From a bacterium D16-76 (lineage in GTDB: Bacteria > Bacillota > Clostridia > Oscillospirales > Acutalibacteraceae), in assembly GCA_009917445.1 (NCBI GenBank), contig QZEE01000014.1:38491-102490 (forward strand): a stretch of 64,000 nucleotides of DNA, given 5' to 3'. The notes beneath the pieces were generated by a model, which saw only the letters and a program-made list of their open reading frames with translations, had not been told where the DNA came from and did not search any database. A program made the translations under genes and the position numbers. Of the stretch, positions 17,650-26,507 are shown one piece after another; position 1 is the first letter of the stretch; each line of letters opens with the position of its first letter.

Positions 17650-19197
17650 ATGGAGGCAAGAAGAGCAACAGCAAGAAACAAGCAGGCGCGTTTTTTATAT
17701 CTGGTGGAAAAGCGGCGATGGGCCTTAAACTTTACCAGAGGCGCGGAAATGTGCGGCGAAATGCGTCTGGACTTGGCAAATCACTTCCGCTCTTTGAGCC
17801 TGGGCTATTTCAACCAGAACAGCAGCGGCTATCTGCTCAGCACGCTGACAAAGGATTTAAGCAATTTTGAGCTGGTGATTACCCACGCGCTCCCGTCCAT
17901 CGTGAAAACGGTTGTGATGGCAACGCTGGTGCTGATCGGCACCTTCTTCATCAACTGGAAACTGGCGCTGGCGGAATGTGTGGTGCTGGCCGTAGCATTT
18001 CCCATTCTTGCATGGGACAATCGTCTGGTGGAGCGGCACGGAGCCAAAAAGCGGCAGCTCAACGCAAAAATGATCTCGATTGTTCTGGAATACATCAAGG
18101 GGATGAAGGTCTTTAAGTCCCACAACATGACAAGCACCCACTTTTCCAGAATGTCGGACACATTGGACGCCATCCGAAAAACCAATGTCAAGATGTCCGT
18201 CCCCACAAGTATGTACGCGATTATCGCAAATTTCCTTCTTCCGCTGGTACTGCTGGCGGGCAGTTACCTGTTCCTGGGCGGGACGATTACCCCTGACCGG
18301 CTGATCGCCTTTATGCTGATGAGCCTTGCGCTGTCCGCCCTGCTGATTTCCTTTGAGCATTCCTACAATCTGCTGAAGGATTTGAAGCTGGCGGCGGTCA
18401 ATTTGGAAAAGGCGTATGACACAAAGCCCTTGCCCTATCAGGAAGAAAATGTAACGCTGACACACTTTGATGTTGCGTTCGACCATGTGGATTTTTCCTA
18501 CAATCATCAGGCCGATGTGCTGCACGATATTTCTTTCCATGCCAAAGAGGGCAGCACCACCGCCCTGATCGGGCCGTCCGGCTCCGGCAAGTCAACTGTC
18601 GCAAGTCTGATTGCACGTTTTTGGGACGTAACCCAGGGCTGCATCCGCATCGGTGGACGGGATGTGCGGGAGTTGAATCCCGATGGGCTGCTGCACTATA
18701 TCAGCGAGGTCTTTCAAGAAAACACGCTGCTGGCCGACACGATTTACAACAACATCAAGGCCGGACGGGACAGCGCCACGGAGGAAGAAGTCATTGCCGC
18801 CGCCAAAGCCGCCCATTGCCATGAGTTTATAAAGAAACTGCCGGAGGGGTATCATACCCATCTTTCCGAGGGCGGCAACACGCTTTCCGGGGGTGAAAAA
18901 CAGCGGATTGCCATAGCAAGGGCCATTTTGAAGGACGCGCCGATTTTGCTGTTGGATGAATCCACGGCATCCCTGGACGCCGACAATGAAGCCAAGATCA
19001 ATCAGGCGTTAGACCGGCTGATGAAGGGCAAGACCGTATTTGTGATTGCCCACCGGCTGAACACCATTCAGAACGCCGGACAGATTATTTTGCTGAATCA
19101 GGGCCGCATTGAGGAGATGGGAACCCATGCGGAACTGCTGAAAAAGCATGGCCATTATTTCGAGATGGTGCAGGAACAAGAAAAGGCGAAAGCCTAG
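17650..19197 (+). CDS. ABC exporter (fused TMD-NBD), N-terminally truncated
   Basis: The ABC transporter half-molecule keeps most of the TMD and a complete NBD: GPSGSGKST, LSGGEKQRIA, ILLLDESTASLD and the switch IAHR. Homology begins only at about GAEMCGEMRLDLANHFRSLS (17740), so TM1-TM2 are lacking. The frame is open from 17581 through IS5 sequence. The ATG at 17650 follows AAAGGAGG with no spacing, and an alternative frame (KKSNSKKQAGAFF) runs alongside at 17660-17700. The true start was probably lost by deletion; the product is likely non-functional or altered. It usually pairs with a second half-transporter, which is absent here. Confidence 0.75.
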   Translation: MEARRATARNKQARFLYLVEKRRWALNFTRGAEMCGEMRLDLANHFRSLSLGYFNQNSSGYLLSTLTKDLSNFELVITHALPSIVKTVVMATLVLIGTFFINWKLALAECVVLAVAFPILAWDNRLVERHGAKKRQLNAKMISIVLEYIKGMKVFKSHNMTSTHFSRMSDTLDAIRKTNVKMSVPTSMYAIIANFLLPLVLLAGSYLFLGGTITPDRLIAFMLMSLALSALLISFEHSYNLLKDLKLAAVNLEKAYDTKPLPYQEENVTLTHFDVAFDHVDFSYNHQADVLHDISFHAKEGSTTALIGPSGSGKSTVASLIARFWDVTQGCIRIGGRDVRELNPDGLLHYISEVFQENTLLADTIYNNIKAGRDSATEEEVIAAAKAAHCHEFIKKLPEGYHTHLSEGGNTLSGGEKQRIAIARAILKDAPILLLDESTASLDADNEAKINQALDRLMKGKTVFVIAHRLNTIQNAGQIILLNQGRIEEMGTHAELLKKHGHYFEMVQEQEKAKA

Positions 19198-19217
19198 ATC
19201 GTGAAAGGAGCATGATA

Positions 19218-19496
19218 ATGAAAATGAACCGTATGCAGCTTATGAGCGAGGGCAATGTGTCGAAGGCCCTGTTCAAGCTGGGCATCCCTATGGTCGTCAG
19301 TATGCTGGTGACCGCAATCTATAACGTGGTAGATACTTACTTTGTGTCCGGCCTCGGAACGCAGCAGTCCGGCGCTGTTTCTGTGGCGTTTCCGCTCTCC
19401 CTGATCTTCTCCGGCATCGGGCTGACATTTGGCGTAGGCGCTGGGTCGTACATCTCCCGGCTTTTAGGGAAGAAGCAGGCGGAAGATGATTTCTGA
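19218..19496 (+). pseudogene. MATE efflux pump, N-terminal stump
   Basis: About 92 residues of a MATE transporter: MQLMSEGNVSKALFKLGIP, then AIYNVVDTYFVSGLGTQQSG, GVGAGSYISRLLGKK, ending AEDDF. A full protein has about 450 residues. AAAGGAG at 19204-19210 is a good ribosome binding site for the ATG at 19218. The sequence breaks off at about 19490 and continues as a histidine kinase in another frame. Confidence 0.8.
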
Positions 19497-20175
19497 CATT
19501 TCCCATCAGGTAAAAACGCCGATTGCAAATCTTCAAATGGTAAACGCCACTTTGCTTGAACAGCCTGTGACAGAAGAAAAGCGTCAGGAATTTTTGCTGG
19601 CATCCAGCGGTCAGCTTGAAAAACTGGACTTTCTTATGCAAGCCATGATAAAGACCTCCCGGCTGGAAACCGGCGTGATTGCCTTGGACAGAAAAGTGCA
19701 GCCGATTTATAACACCTTGGCGGCGGCGCTGGGCGGTATTTTGCTGAACGCTGAAAAGAAAAACATTCATGTCAACGTAGAATGTCCACCCGACATACTG
19801 CTGGCCCATGATAAGAAATGGACAAGTGAAGCCTTGTTTAATATTTTGGATAATGCTGTGAAGTACACGCCAGAGGGCGGCACTATTCAGGTGTCCGTCC
19901 AAAGTTGGGAGTTGTATGTGAAAATTGACATTACAGACAGCGGCAAGGGCATCGTGGAGAGCAAGCAGGGGATGATCTTCAAACGCTTCTATCGTGAGGA
20001 AGAAGTACATGATGTTGAGGGCATCGGCATAGGGCTGTACCTTGCCCGCGAGATCATCACCATGCAAGGCGGCTACATCAAGGTGACTTCGGCAGTAGGC
20101 CGTGGCTCAACATTTTCTGTGTTTTGCCCCGTAAATAAAAATCTGAAATCTTGCTGTGCTGTGACATTTCTGTGA
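19486..20175 (+). pseudogene. sensor histidine kinase, C-terminal part only
   Basis: The 229 residues begin at the H-box (ISHQVKTPIANL, the phospho-accepting His) and continue through the N-box (ALFNILDNAVKYTPEGG), G1 (DSGKGI) and G2 (GIGLYLAR). The sensor and TM region and the partner response regulator are missing. The ATG at 19486 lies inside the MATE fragment and is probably accidental. In intact loci of this type a regulator gene and kinase gene precede an ABC/FtsX pair, which does follow here. Confidence 0.8.
20161..20175. promoter_or_regulatory. candidate response-regulator operator before the ABC/FtsX pair
   Basis: GTGACATTTCTGTGA, followed at 20187 by a -10-like TATGAT and then the ABC ATPase gene. 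A close copy lies at 23642-23656. Confidence 0.5.
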
Positions 20176-20222
20176 GAATTGGCTGTTATGATAACGGCAT
20201 CACAGAAAGGATGGTGCAATAC

Positions 20223-20888
20223 ATGAGCATTTTACAAGCAACTGACCTCAAAAAATACTATGGCGCGGAGCCGAACATCACAAAGGCGCTGGACGGTGTG
20301 ACACTCTCCATTGAGCAGGGGGAATTTGTCGCTATTGTCGGAACCTCCGGCAGCGGCAAGTCTACCCTGCTGAACATGATGGGCGGTCTGGATATTCCGA
20401 CCTCCGGCAGCATCAAAGTGAAGGGCAAGGAGTTGGCCGAGCTGAACGACGAGCAACTTACCATCTTCCGCAGGCGCAACATCGGCTTTATCTTCCAGAA
20501 CTACAATCTTGTTCCTGTTCTGAATGTCTATGAAAACATCGTCCTGCCCGTGGAACTGGACGGAGATACGGTAGACAAGAAATTCATGGACGAAGTAGTG
20601 CGCCTGCTGGCCCTGGGGGACAAACTGAACAATATGCCCAACAACCTGTCCGGGGGACAGCAGCAGCGTGTCGCCATCGCCCGTGCGCTCATTGCAAAAC
20701 CGGCCATCGTGTTGGCTGACGAACCGACCGGCAATCTGGACAGCCGGACAAGCAGCGATGTGTTAGGGCTTTTGAAAGTAACCAGCAGTCAATTCCGTCA
20801 AACGCTGGTGATGATTACCCACAACAACGAGATCGCCCAGCTTGCCGACCGCATTGTTCGTATTGAGGACGGTAAAATCGTGCAGTAA
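20223..20888 (+). CDS. ABC transporter ATP-binding protein (BceA/SalX-type)
   Basis: A 221-residue ATPase: GTSGSGKST, LSGGQQQR, IVLADEPTGNLD, ITHN. The ATG at 20223 follows GAAAGGATGG; the frame runs further up but without a site. With the FtsX-like permease gene downstream it forms the transporter pair typical of peptide-antibiotic resistance or sensing modules. Confidence 0.9.
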   Translation: MSILQATDLKKYYGAEPNITKALDGVTLSIEQGEFVAIVGTSGSGKSTLLNMMGGLDIPTSGSIKVKGKELAELNDEQLTIFRRRNIGFIFQNYNLVPVLNVYENIVLPVELDGDTVDKKFMDEVVRLLALGDKLNNMPNNLSGGQQQRVAIARALIAKPAIVLADEPTGNLDSRTSSDVLGLLKVTSSQFRQTLVMITHNNEIAQLADRIVRIEDGKIVQ

Positions 20889-20902
20889 AGGAGGGCAGGA
20901 AC

Positions 20903-23541
20903 ATGAACGATATTTTCTTTGGAAATAACAATACAAAAATAATTAGAAGCCTTTCAAAAAAGTATTTCAAAAAAACAGGGTGCGGAATGTTACTGCAATC
21001 CTGGCTATCACGATGACGGCGTTTCTATTCACCTCAATTATCTCTCTTGCATTTAATATGACCTCTTCCTTGCAACTTTCCATGTTCATGCAAAAGGGAA
21101 GCAAGGCGGATGGTACGCTGGGCTATATGACAGAAGAACAATATCGGCAGCTCATTGAGAGCGATTTCATTCAGGAAGCAGGACACAGGCGTTTCCTTGC
21201 GTATGCCAGCAATCCTATCGGCCATACCGTTGAAATCAACTATGCTGACAGCGTACAGCAGGAATTAACATTCTGTGCGCCAACGCACGGAGCCGCACCC
21301 CAGCAGTCGAATGAGATTATCACCACTGACCGTGCGCTCAAGGCGTTAGGTGTTGAAGTTAAAATTGGTGCTTCGGTTCCCATAGAATTTGAAGTGCGGG
21401 GCCAGACCTATCACTATGACATGGTACTTTCCGGCTGGTGGGAGACTAACAACGACACTGTTAGCCGGATAATTGTATCAGAACAGTTTGTAGAAGAAAA
21501 CCCTGAATTGTTCAAAAACACCTATGCAGCGGACGGGGAAATGGCAGGGCTTATTTTTTCCGATGTGGTACTGAAAAACAAGATAAATATAAAAGGCCAG
21601 TTGGAGAATTTCGCATATATGGTCGGCGGCAACCCCCAAAACATGGAGGCAGATAATTATATCCTTTGTAGCGAAAATCAAATGACACAGGGAATGACAT
21701 CAAGGGAAACAATTTTATTTGCTGTGGTATTTGCACTTTTATTTGTGGTATGCGGTTATCTGCTGATTTACAACGTCTTTGATATTTCTGTCATGCAGGA
21801 TGTACGGCAATATGGTTTACTGCGGACAATCGGAACATCCTCCCGTCAGATTAAAAAACTGGTAAACCAGCAGGCGCTCTGCCTTACCCTTATTAGTTTA
21901 CCTATTGGGTTAGCAACTGGTTTCCTTGCTGGATGGCTGGTACTGCCAGTGGCAATGAGTCTTTTCAGCTCTGAACACAAGTCTGTAATGTCAGCTATGC
22001 AGGTTTCAACCTCCCCTCTAATTTTTATCATTGCGTCTATGTTTACAATTTTGACTGTATATATCAGCACACGGAAACCTGCAAAGAGAGCGGCAAAGGT
22101 ATCACCGTTAGAAACTATTCGTTATACAGAACAAGGGAATTTCAAGCGAAAACCCACCAAACGGACACAAGGAGCCAAACTGTCCCGCATGGCTTTGTCT
22201 AACTTTGGACGAAACAAACGGCGCTCGGTATTTATTATCATTTCCTTGTTGCTGTGCATTGTTTTTGTCAACTCGGCTGTTGTTATCACGCAGAGTATTG
22301 ATGAAGAAAAGTTTATCAGCCGCAACACAAAAACAGACTACACAGTTTATAACTCTACTGTTGCCAATGTTTACGAGGGGTTCCGATACCATTCGGATGA
22401 ACTGCCGACATCCGTTATTGATTTCATCAATCAACAGCCTGGAATAGAAAACGGGAGAAGCCTTTACCGCAATACCCTGGACGACACAAATGTGTTGTTT
22501 GATTATGGTATTGAGAATCTATCTTGCACAGGTACTTGGGAAGAAGATGATGGCCGTATCAATAAAGCCTATGGCAACTATTCTATGGCTGCCGCGCCTG
22601 ATACGGAAAATCTTTTTTATGGGAATATATATGGGGCGTCTGAACAATTCTTCTCTGATCTGACAATCTTTGATGGAGAACAAGATGCAGAAGTCCTAAA
22701 ACAGAAAATGCAGTCCGGGGAATATGTTATACTTGGATGTTCCATGAACAGACTGACCGGAGAGCCAAAAGAAACACCGCTGACAGAACAGCTACAAGTA
22801 GGCGACAGTATTTCTTTCTATAAAGACGGAGAACTGTTTCGGACTTTTACAATCCTCGCAAGGGCAAAGGTTGTAGGCACAGAAATAGAAACCGCTTCAT
22901 CAACCTCCGCAGAAACTAAAATTGGGAAAGATGCTCCGTGCCTCTACATGGCCGACAGTATGTTTATGCAGCTTTACGACAACCCGACCATATTCAGTTA
23001 TGGGTTTAATGTGACCGAAGGACAGGAAGCACAGATAGAAGCCTTTTTGAATAATTTCACAGCAAGCAATCCCACTGTTGCCTATACTTCCACCGAAGTG
23101 CTGAAACAGTACACAAATTCGGTTCAAAACACGGTTTTGCTGGTGGGTGGCATGATTGCGGCGATTATGGCTTTTGCCGGGCTGATTAACTTTACCAATA
23201 TGATGATTACCAGCATTATTACCCGCCGCAACGAATTTGCTACAATGCAGAGCATTGGTATGACAAACCGGCAGCTTCGCCGTTTAATGGTCTATGAGGG
23301 GTTATATTATGCCGCGGGAGCAGATATAGTTGGCAGCATGATTGCAGCGATATTTGCGCTGACAGTCTTGGAAGATGCCTTAAACGCGCCATCCATGTGG
23401 TACTTTACCATGCACTTTACGCTGGCTCCTGCTTTGACCGTGGCATTGGTCTATGTATTTCTGGCAACGGTCATTCCTACCGTTGCACTGCATTTCTTTA
23501 ACAATGGAACAGTAGTCGAGCGGTTAAGAACGGCGGAATAA
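20903..23541 (+). CDS. FtsX-like ABC permease with an N-terminal frameshift
   Basis: A large permease of the BceB/VncB type with about eight to ten TM helices and a big extracytoplasmic domain. The ATG at 20903 has GGAGG upstream and encodes MNDIFFGNNNTKIIRSL, the normal start of this family, but this frame stops soon. The long frame resumes from 20980 (GTG) with RNVTAILAI. Adding one base to the A7 run at 20969-20975 joins both into one protein of about 879 residues and restores the family motif KNRVRN. It is either a real one-base deletion or a homopolymer sequencing error. Confidence 0.85.
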
Positions 23542-23551
23542 ATATTATGAC

Positions 23552-23586
23552 TTGAAAAACCGGGGAATTTTTCCCCGGTTTTTCAA
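23552..23586. terminator. terminator after the FtsX-like permease gene
   Basis: TTGAAAAACCGGGGAA (23552-23567) and TTCCCCGGTTTTTCAA (23571-23586) form a perfect 16-bp stem with A/T-rich arms, so it works in both directions. Confidence 0.85.
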
Positions 23587-23587
23587 A

Positions 23588-23656
23588 TGTCACCGTTTTG
23601 TGACATTTCCTAAAGTTATTTTGTCAGAACGGGTTGAGGCGGTGACATTCTTGTGA
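23588..23656. promoter_or_regulatory. cluster of TGACA dyads
   Basis: TGTCAC (23588-23593) and GTGACA (23600-23605) form an inverted repeat. GTGACATTCTTGTGA at 23642-23656 nearly repeats the site at 20161. They are probably leftover operators of the lost response regulator. Confidence 0.45.
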
Positions 23657-23659
23657 TAT

Positions 23660-23940
23660 TTGTGGTTGAAAATGGGCGGTATATAGGAGGATGCCGCCAT
23701 GAGATTGCGATGCCAAAATCAGCTTGATATTCACTTGTCAAAAAAAGCCTGACCCTCGCAACGGCGTACTCCACCCAAGGTTGCGAAAATCGTCAGTTTC
23801 AAGTTAATCATGTCGTACCCAGCACCCGAACGGCTTTTAGCTGTCCGGGTGCTTTTGTATTCCCAGGCCAACCACCGTGGCCCCGCTGCCGCTCTCCGCC
23901 CCCTTCGTTCAGACCCCAAAAATCTGAACGGAGGAAAGGA
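23660..23940. other. intergenic stretch with one hairpin, no supported gene
   Basis: A GGAGG-preceded ATG at about 23699 opens only a short frame (MRLRCQNQLDIHLSKKA), probably a truncated gene start. GCACCCG (23822-23828) and CGGGTGC (23846-23852) followed by TTTTG form a plausible terminator. Nothing else was recognised. Confidence 0.5.
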
Positions 23941-23942
23941 CG

Positions 23943-24341
23943 ATGGAAATTACCATCAAAATCAATAGGCAGTTTATGTCTGTTGAGGTCAGCACCGAAG
24001 TTGCTGACTATCTGGAACAGGCCAAGCGGAACAACAGGAAACTCTACCGGGAGCGTCAGCGGTATTGGGATGGGCGCGAGTGTGATGAGTACATAATCGC
24101 CGCCGAGGGCCGCTTGCCCTACTGCGCCACCCCGGAGGAATTGGTCTGCCAACGGGAAACGCTGGATGAAATTCTGGCGGTGCTGGCGCTCTGCACCGAC
24201 ACCCAGCGGGAGCGGTTCTTGCTCTATGCGCTGTACGATTTCAGCTATGCGGAGATTGCCGAGATGTGCGGTTGTACCAAAGGTTCGGTACAGACTTCCA
24301 TCAACGCTGTCAGAAAAACTTTTCAGAAATTTTGGAAATAG
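23943..24341 (+). CDS. small sigma-70-like protein of a conjugative element
   Basis: A 132-residue protein with a C-terminal sigma region-4-like helix-turn-helix (ERFLLYALYDFSYAEIAEMC, then TKGSVQTSINAVRK). The N-terminal part (MEITIKINRQFMSVEVSTEV) is characteristic of the short sigma-like genes in Tn1549/Tn916-like elements. GGAGGAAAGG precedes the ATG. It is thought to control element genes; its target is unknown. Confidence 0.8.
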   Translation: MEITIKINRQFMSVEVSTEVADYLEQAKRNNRKLYRERQRYWDGRECDEYIIAAEGRLPYCATPEELVCQRETLDEILAVLALCTDTQRERFLLYALYDFSYAEIAEMCGCTKGSVQTSINAVRKTFQKFWK

Positions 24342-24400
24342 GCCCATACAACCGACCCCCTAAGTGGGCTATAAGGTGAGGGGCGTTAGCTCCATCACCG

Positions 24401-24434
24401 GGAGGGACAAGCAGTTTCGACTGTTTGTCCCTCC
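24401..24434. other. 15-bp hairpin with UUCG tetraloop between the two sigma-like genes
   Basis: GGAGGGACAAGCAGT (24401-24415), TTCG, ACTGTTTGTCCCTCC (24420-24434), with one G-U pair. There is no T run. It may act as an RNA processing or stability element in the transcript. Confidence 0.55.
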
Positions 24435-24453
24435 TGTCATTTAGGAGGTTAAA

Positions 24454-24906
24454 ATGAAAATCATCAACCTACGGCTCCACTATCCCCACTATGAGCAGGA
24501 CAAGCTGGTGGAGGTCAGCGAGGAAGTCTTTGACGTGCTGTGCCAGTCCGTCCGGGAAATGCGGAACCATGAGCGCCGCAAGCGGTATCACCGGGCCTAT
24601 TACTCGCTGGATGCTTTCGAGTGGACGGAGAACTATGCTTTGGAACACAGCCCGTCCCCGGAGCAGCTTGTCATGCTGGCGGAGGAACGGGCCGAGCGTG
24701 ACCGGCTGGTAGCTACTTTACGGGAGGCCCTTGCCTACACCACCCCCACCCAGGCCCGGCGCATCCGCGCCTACTACCAGGGCGGGCTGACCCAGCAGCA
24801 GATCGCAGACCGCGAGTGCGTCCACAACAGCAACGTGTGTCTGTCCATCCGCCGTGGCCTGTGCAATCTCCGCCGTTACTACGCAGACCACCCCCAGGGG
24901 AAGTGA
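24454..24906 (+). CDS. second small sigma-70-like protein
   Basis: A 150-residue protein whose C-terminus is a region-4 helix-turn-helix (ARRIRAYYQGGLTQQQIADR, then NVCLSIRRGLCNLRRYY). The N-terminus (MKIINLRLHYPHYEQDKLVE) is a known style for mobile-element sigma-like proteins. TAGGAGG precedes the ATG. The same frame continues after the stop into relaxase sequence, so the normal intervening element genes have been deleted. Confidence 0.8.
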   Translation: MKIINLRLHYPHYEQDKLVEVSEEVFDVLCQSVREMRNHERRKRYHRAYYSLDAFEWTENYALEHSPSPEQLVMLAEERAERDRLVATLREALAYTTPTQARRIRAYYQGGLTQQQIADRECVHNSNVCLSIRRGLCNLRRYYADHPQGK

Positions 24907-25097
24907 GGGCGGTATGGCTATGGGCTATCCGTAGACCGGGCGCAACAGTTAGGCGAGCAGTTCTGTAAAGAGCATTTCCCCGGACACCAAGCGTTGGTAT
25001 GTACCCACCCGGACGGGCATAACCACAGCGGCAATATCCATGTGCATATCGTAATCAATTCCCTACGGATTGCGGAAGTGCCGCTATACTCTAAGGG
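24907..25097 (+). pseudogene. MobA/MobL-type relaxase fragment
   Basis: The frame reads LSVDRAQQLGEQFCKEHFPG, then CTHPDGHNHSGNIHVHIVIN. This contains the histidine triad (HxH...) that holds the metal in HUH relaxases, followed by SLRIAEVPLYSK. Only about 60 residues of a protein of 400 or more remain; both ends are gone. The fragment joins directly to integrase sequence near 25097. Confidence 0.75.
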
Positions 25098-25250
25098 CAC
25101 ACGTTCTACACACGGTTAGCAAATGCAGGCATGAATCCAAAGGCGTTGCAGTATATCATGGGACATGCCAACATCACCATGACGCTGGACTATTACACCC
25201 ATGTTGACGCCTGTTCCGTAAAGGCAGAGATGGAGCGGCTGGCCGCGTAG
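25098..25250 (+). pseudogene. tyrosine integrase C-terminus
   Basis: The final 50 residues of a Tn916-type integrase: the HTF motif, RLANAGMNPKALQYIMGH, then DYYTHVD with the catalytic tyrosine, ending ERLAA. The catalytic core upstream is missing because the fragment is fused to relaxase sequence. It marks the right end of the element. Confidence 0.8.
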
Positions 25251-25349
25251 TAAAAAGGAAGCGAAAGGCCGAGTTTACTACTTCCGTACTACGTTTCAGC
25301 GCAAAGTCACGTCGGGATACGCCGAGATATGCGAATAACTCTCCCGCAC

Positions 25350-25397
25350 GGCAAATGGCGGAAACGCCTGAAAATCAAGGCTTTGCCACCATTTGCC
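25350..25397. repeat. inverted repeat in the element's right end
   Basis: GGCAAATGG (25350-25358) and CCATTTGCC (25389-25397), 9 bp perfect, 100 bp beyond the integrase stop. It may be part of the end region that the integrase recognises. The stretch 25251-25557 otherwise holds no gene. Confidence 0.5.
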
Positions 25398-25557
25398 GAG
25401 TTACATAAGGTTAGGGCTGGAAATTGCAAAATCTTTATTGGAAATATTAAAGGGCCCAGCAGTTACGGGGGTTTGTGTTGGCGTTTTTCTCTTTTTATGA
25501 TAGAGCTTATCTGCAAGAAACAGGTACGGAGCACCCGCTAATAGGCAGAGCCATTTC

Positions 25558-25600
25558 AAGGCACGGGAAACAGCTTAACGGCTGGATACCCGTGCCTTTC
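25558..25600 (+). terminator. terminator near the right boundary of the island
   Basis: AAGGCACGGG (25558-25567) and CCCGTGCCTT (25589-25598) with an inner CAGC/GGCTG stem. Confidence 0.7.
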
Positions 25601-25642
25601 CTATAATATTAGCCGCCCCCGGCGTAAAACGGAGGTTTGACC

Positions 25643-25675
25643 ATGAACGAAAATAACTATGGTGTATTAACTTGA
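25643..25675 (+). other. 10-codon open frame, likely a gene start cut off by insertion
   Basis: MNENNYGVLT then a stop, behind a proper GGAGG at 25631-25635. It could be a leader peptide or the surviving head of a gene disrupted at the junction. Confidence 0.3.
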
Positions 25676-25753
25676 ATAAGCAACCCGAAAGCTCGGATAT
25701 TCGAGTTATTCCCGCATAGGATAAGATAAAACCCAGCACGGTCCCATTATCCT

Positions 25754-26485
25754 GTGGCCAGATTTCCCACCGAACCTCCCGCCTGGGCGAGCGTGCTGCA
25801 ACAGATGGGCAGGGGAGAGGAGGCAATAAATCCCACAAGGAAATTTAATGATACCGACCGCAAGGAAGAAATAGGCTTTTTAGAAACCGAGATAGGCAAC
25901 TACGACATGGTGCTGCTGCAGCTGGAGATCCCTATGGAGATAAACGAGCTGGTAGCCGAATACGCCTACCGGAAGAACGTGCCGGTCATGCTGAACTCCG
26001 CCCCCTCGGCAGAAATCAGCAGCGGGCTTTTGTCAAAGCTTGCCTATATATCGCCTAACGAATACGAAGCAGCTGACCTGACAGGCATAGAGATACGCAG
26101 GAAAGGGAAGGAAGTAGACGCGGGTGATGTACAGGCAGTTGTTCAAAAGCTGCTGGGCGAGGGCGTGCGTAACGTCCTAATCACCCTGGGCAGCGCCGGG
26201 GCCGCCTTTGGCAACGCGGCGGAGTTTTACCTTTGCCCCACAGTAGACGGGATTTCCGCCGTAGACCCCACCGGGGCCGGAGATTCCTTTGTAGGGGCGT
26301 TCTCCACCTTTGTTTCTATGGGCATATCCCACGAAAAAGCTGTGTGCATTGCAAACTATGTAGGGGCGCTCACCGTGTCCCGCATGGGCGCGCAGCCCTC
26401 GCTGCCAACCTTTGACCAGGTGTTCGCGCTGGTCCGGGAGCGGGGCGACACCGCCTTGCTTGCAATGGAAAAAGCAGTGGTTTGA
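25754..26485 (+). pseudogene. PfkB-family sugar kinase, 5'-truncated
   Basis: Carbohydrate kinase of the ribokinase type. It retains VLLQLEIPMEIN, VMLNSAPSAE, the SPNEYEA motif, VLITLGSAGA, and the ATP/anion-hole signature DPTGAGDSFVGAF with the catalytic Asp. About 90 N-terminal residues, including the substrate-binding Gly-Gly motif, are lacking. Sequence before roughly 25830 does not look like the family. Loss of the 5' end next to the mobile island suggests that insertion or deletion removed it. It overlaps nothing, and the SIS gene follows by 22 bp. Confidence 0.8.
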
Positions 26486-26507
26486 AAGGAGGGAAATTCC
26501 GCATACT

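Larger units (their letters stand above)
12170..25600. mobile_element. decayed mosaic conjugative-element island
   Basis: The region between the rplL terminator and a terminator at 25558-25600 is packed with Tn916/Tn1549-type parts: a cysteine-rich VLP gene, a serine recombinase tail, two small sigma-like genes, a relaxase fragment, and a tyrosine integrase C-terminus followed by an element-end-like sequence. Mixed in are an IS5 remnant and several ABC/MATE/two-component genes that are truncated or chimeric. No complete conjugation module remains, so it is not expected to be self-mobile. The exact ends are inferred; no flanking direct repeat was identified by eye. Confidence 0.75.
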
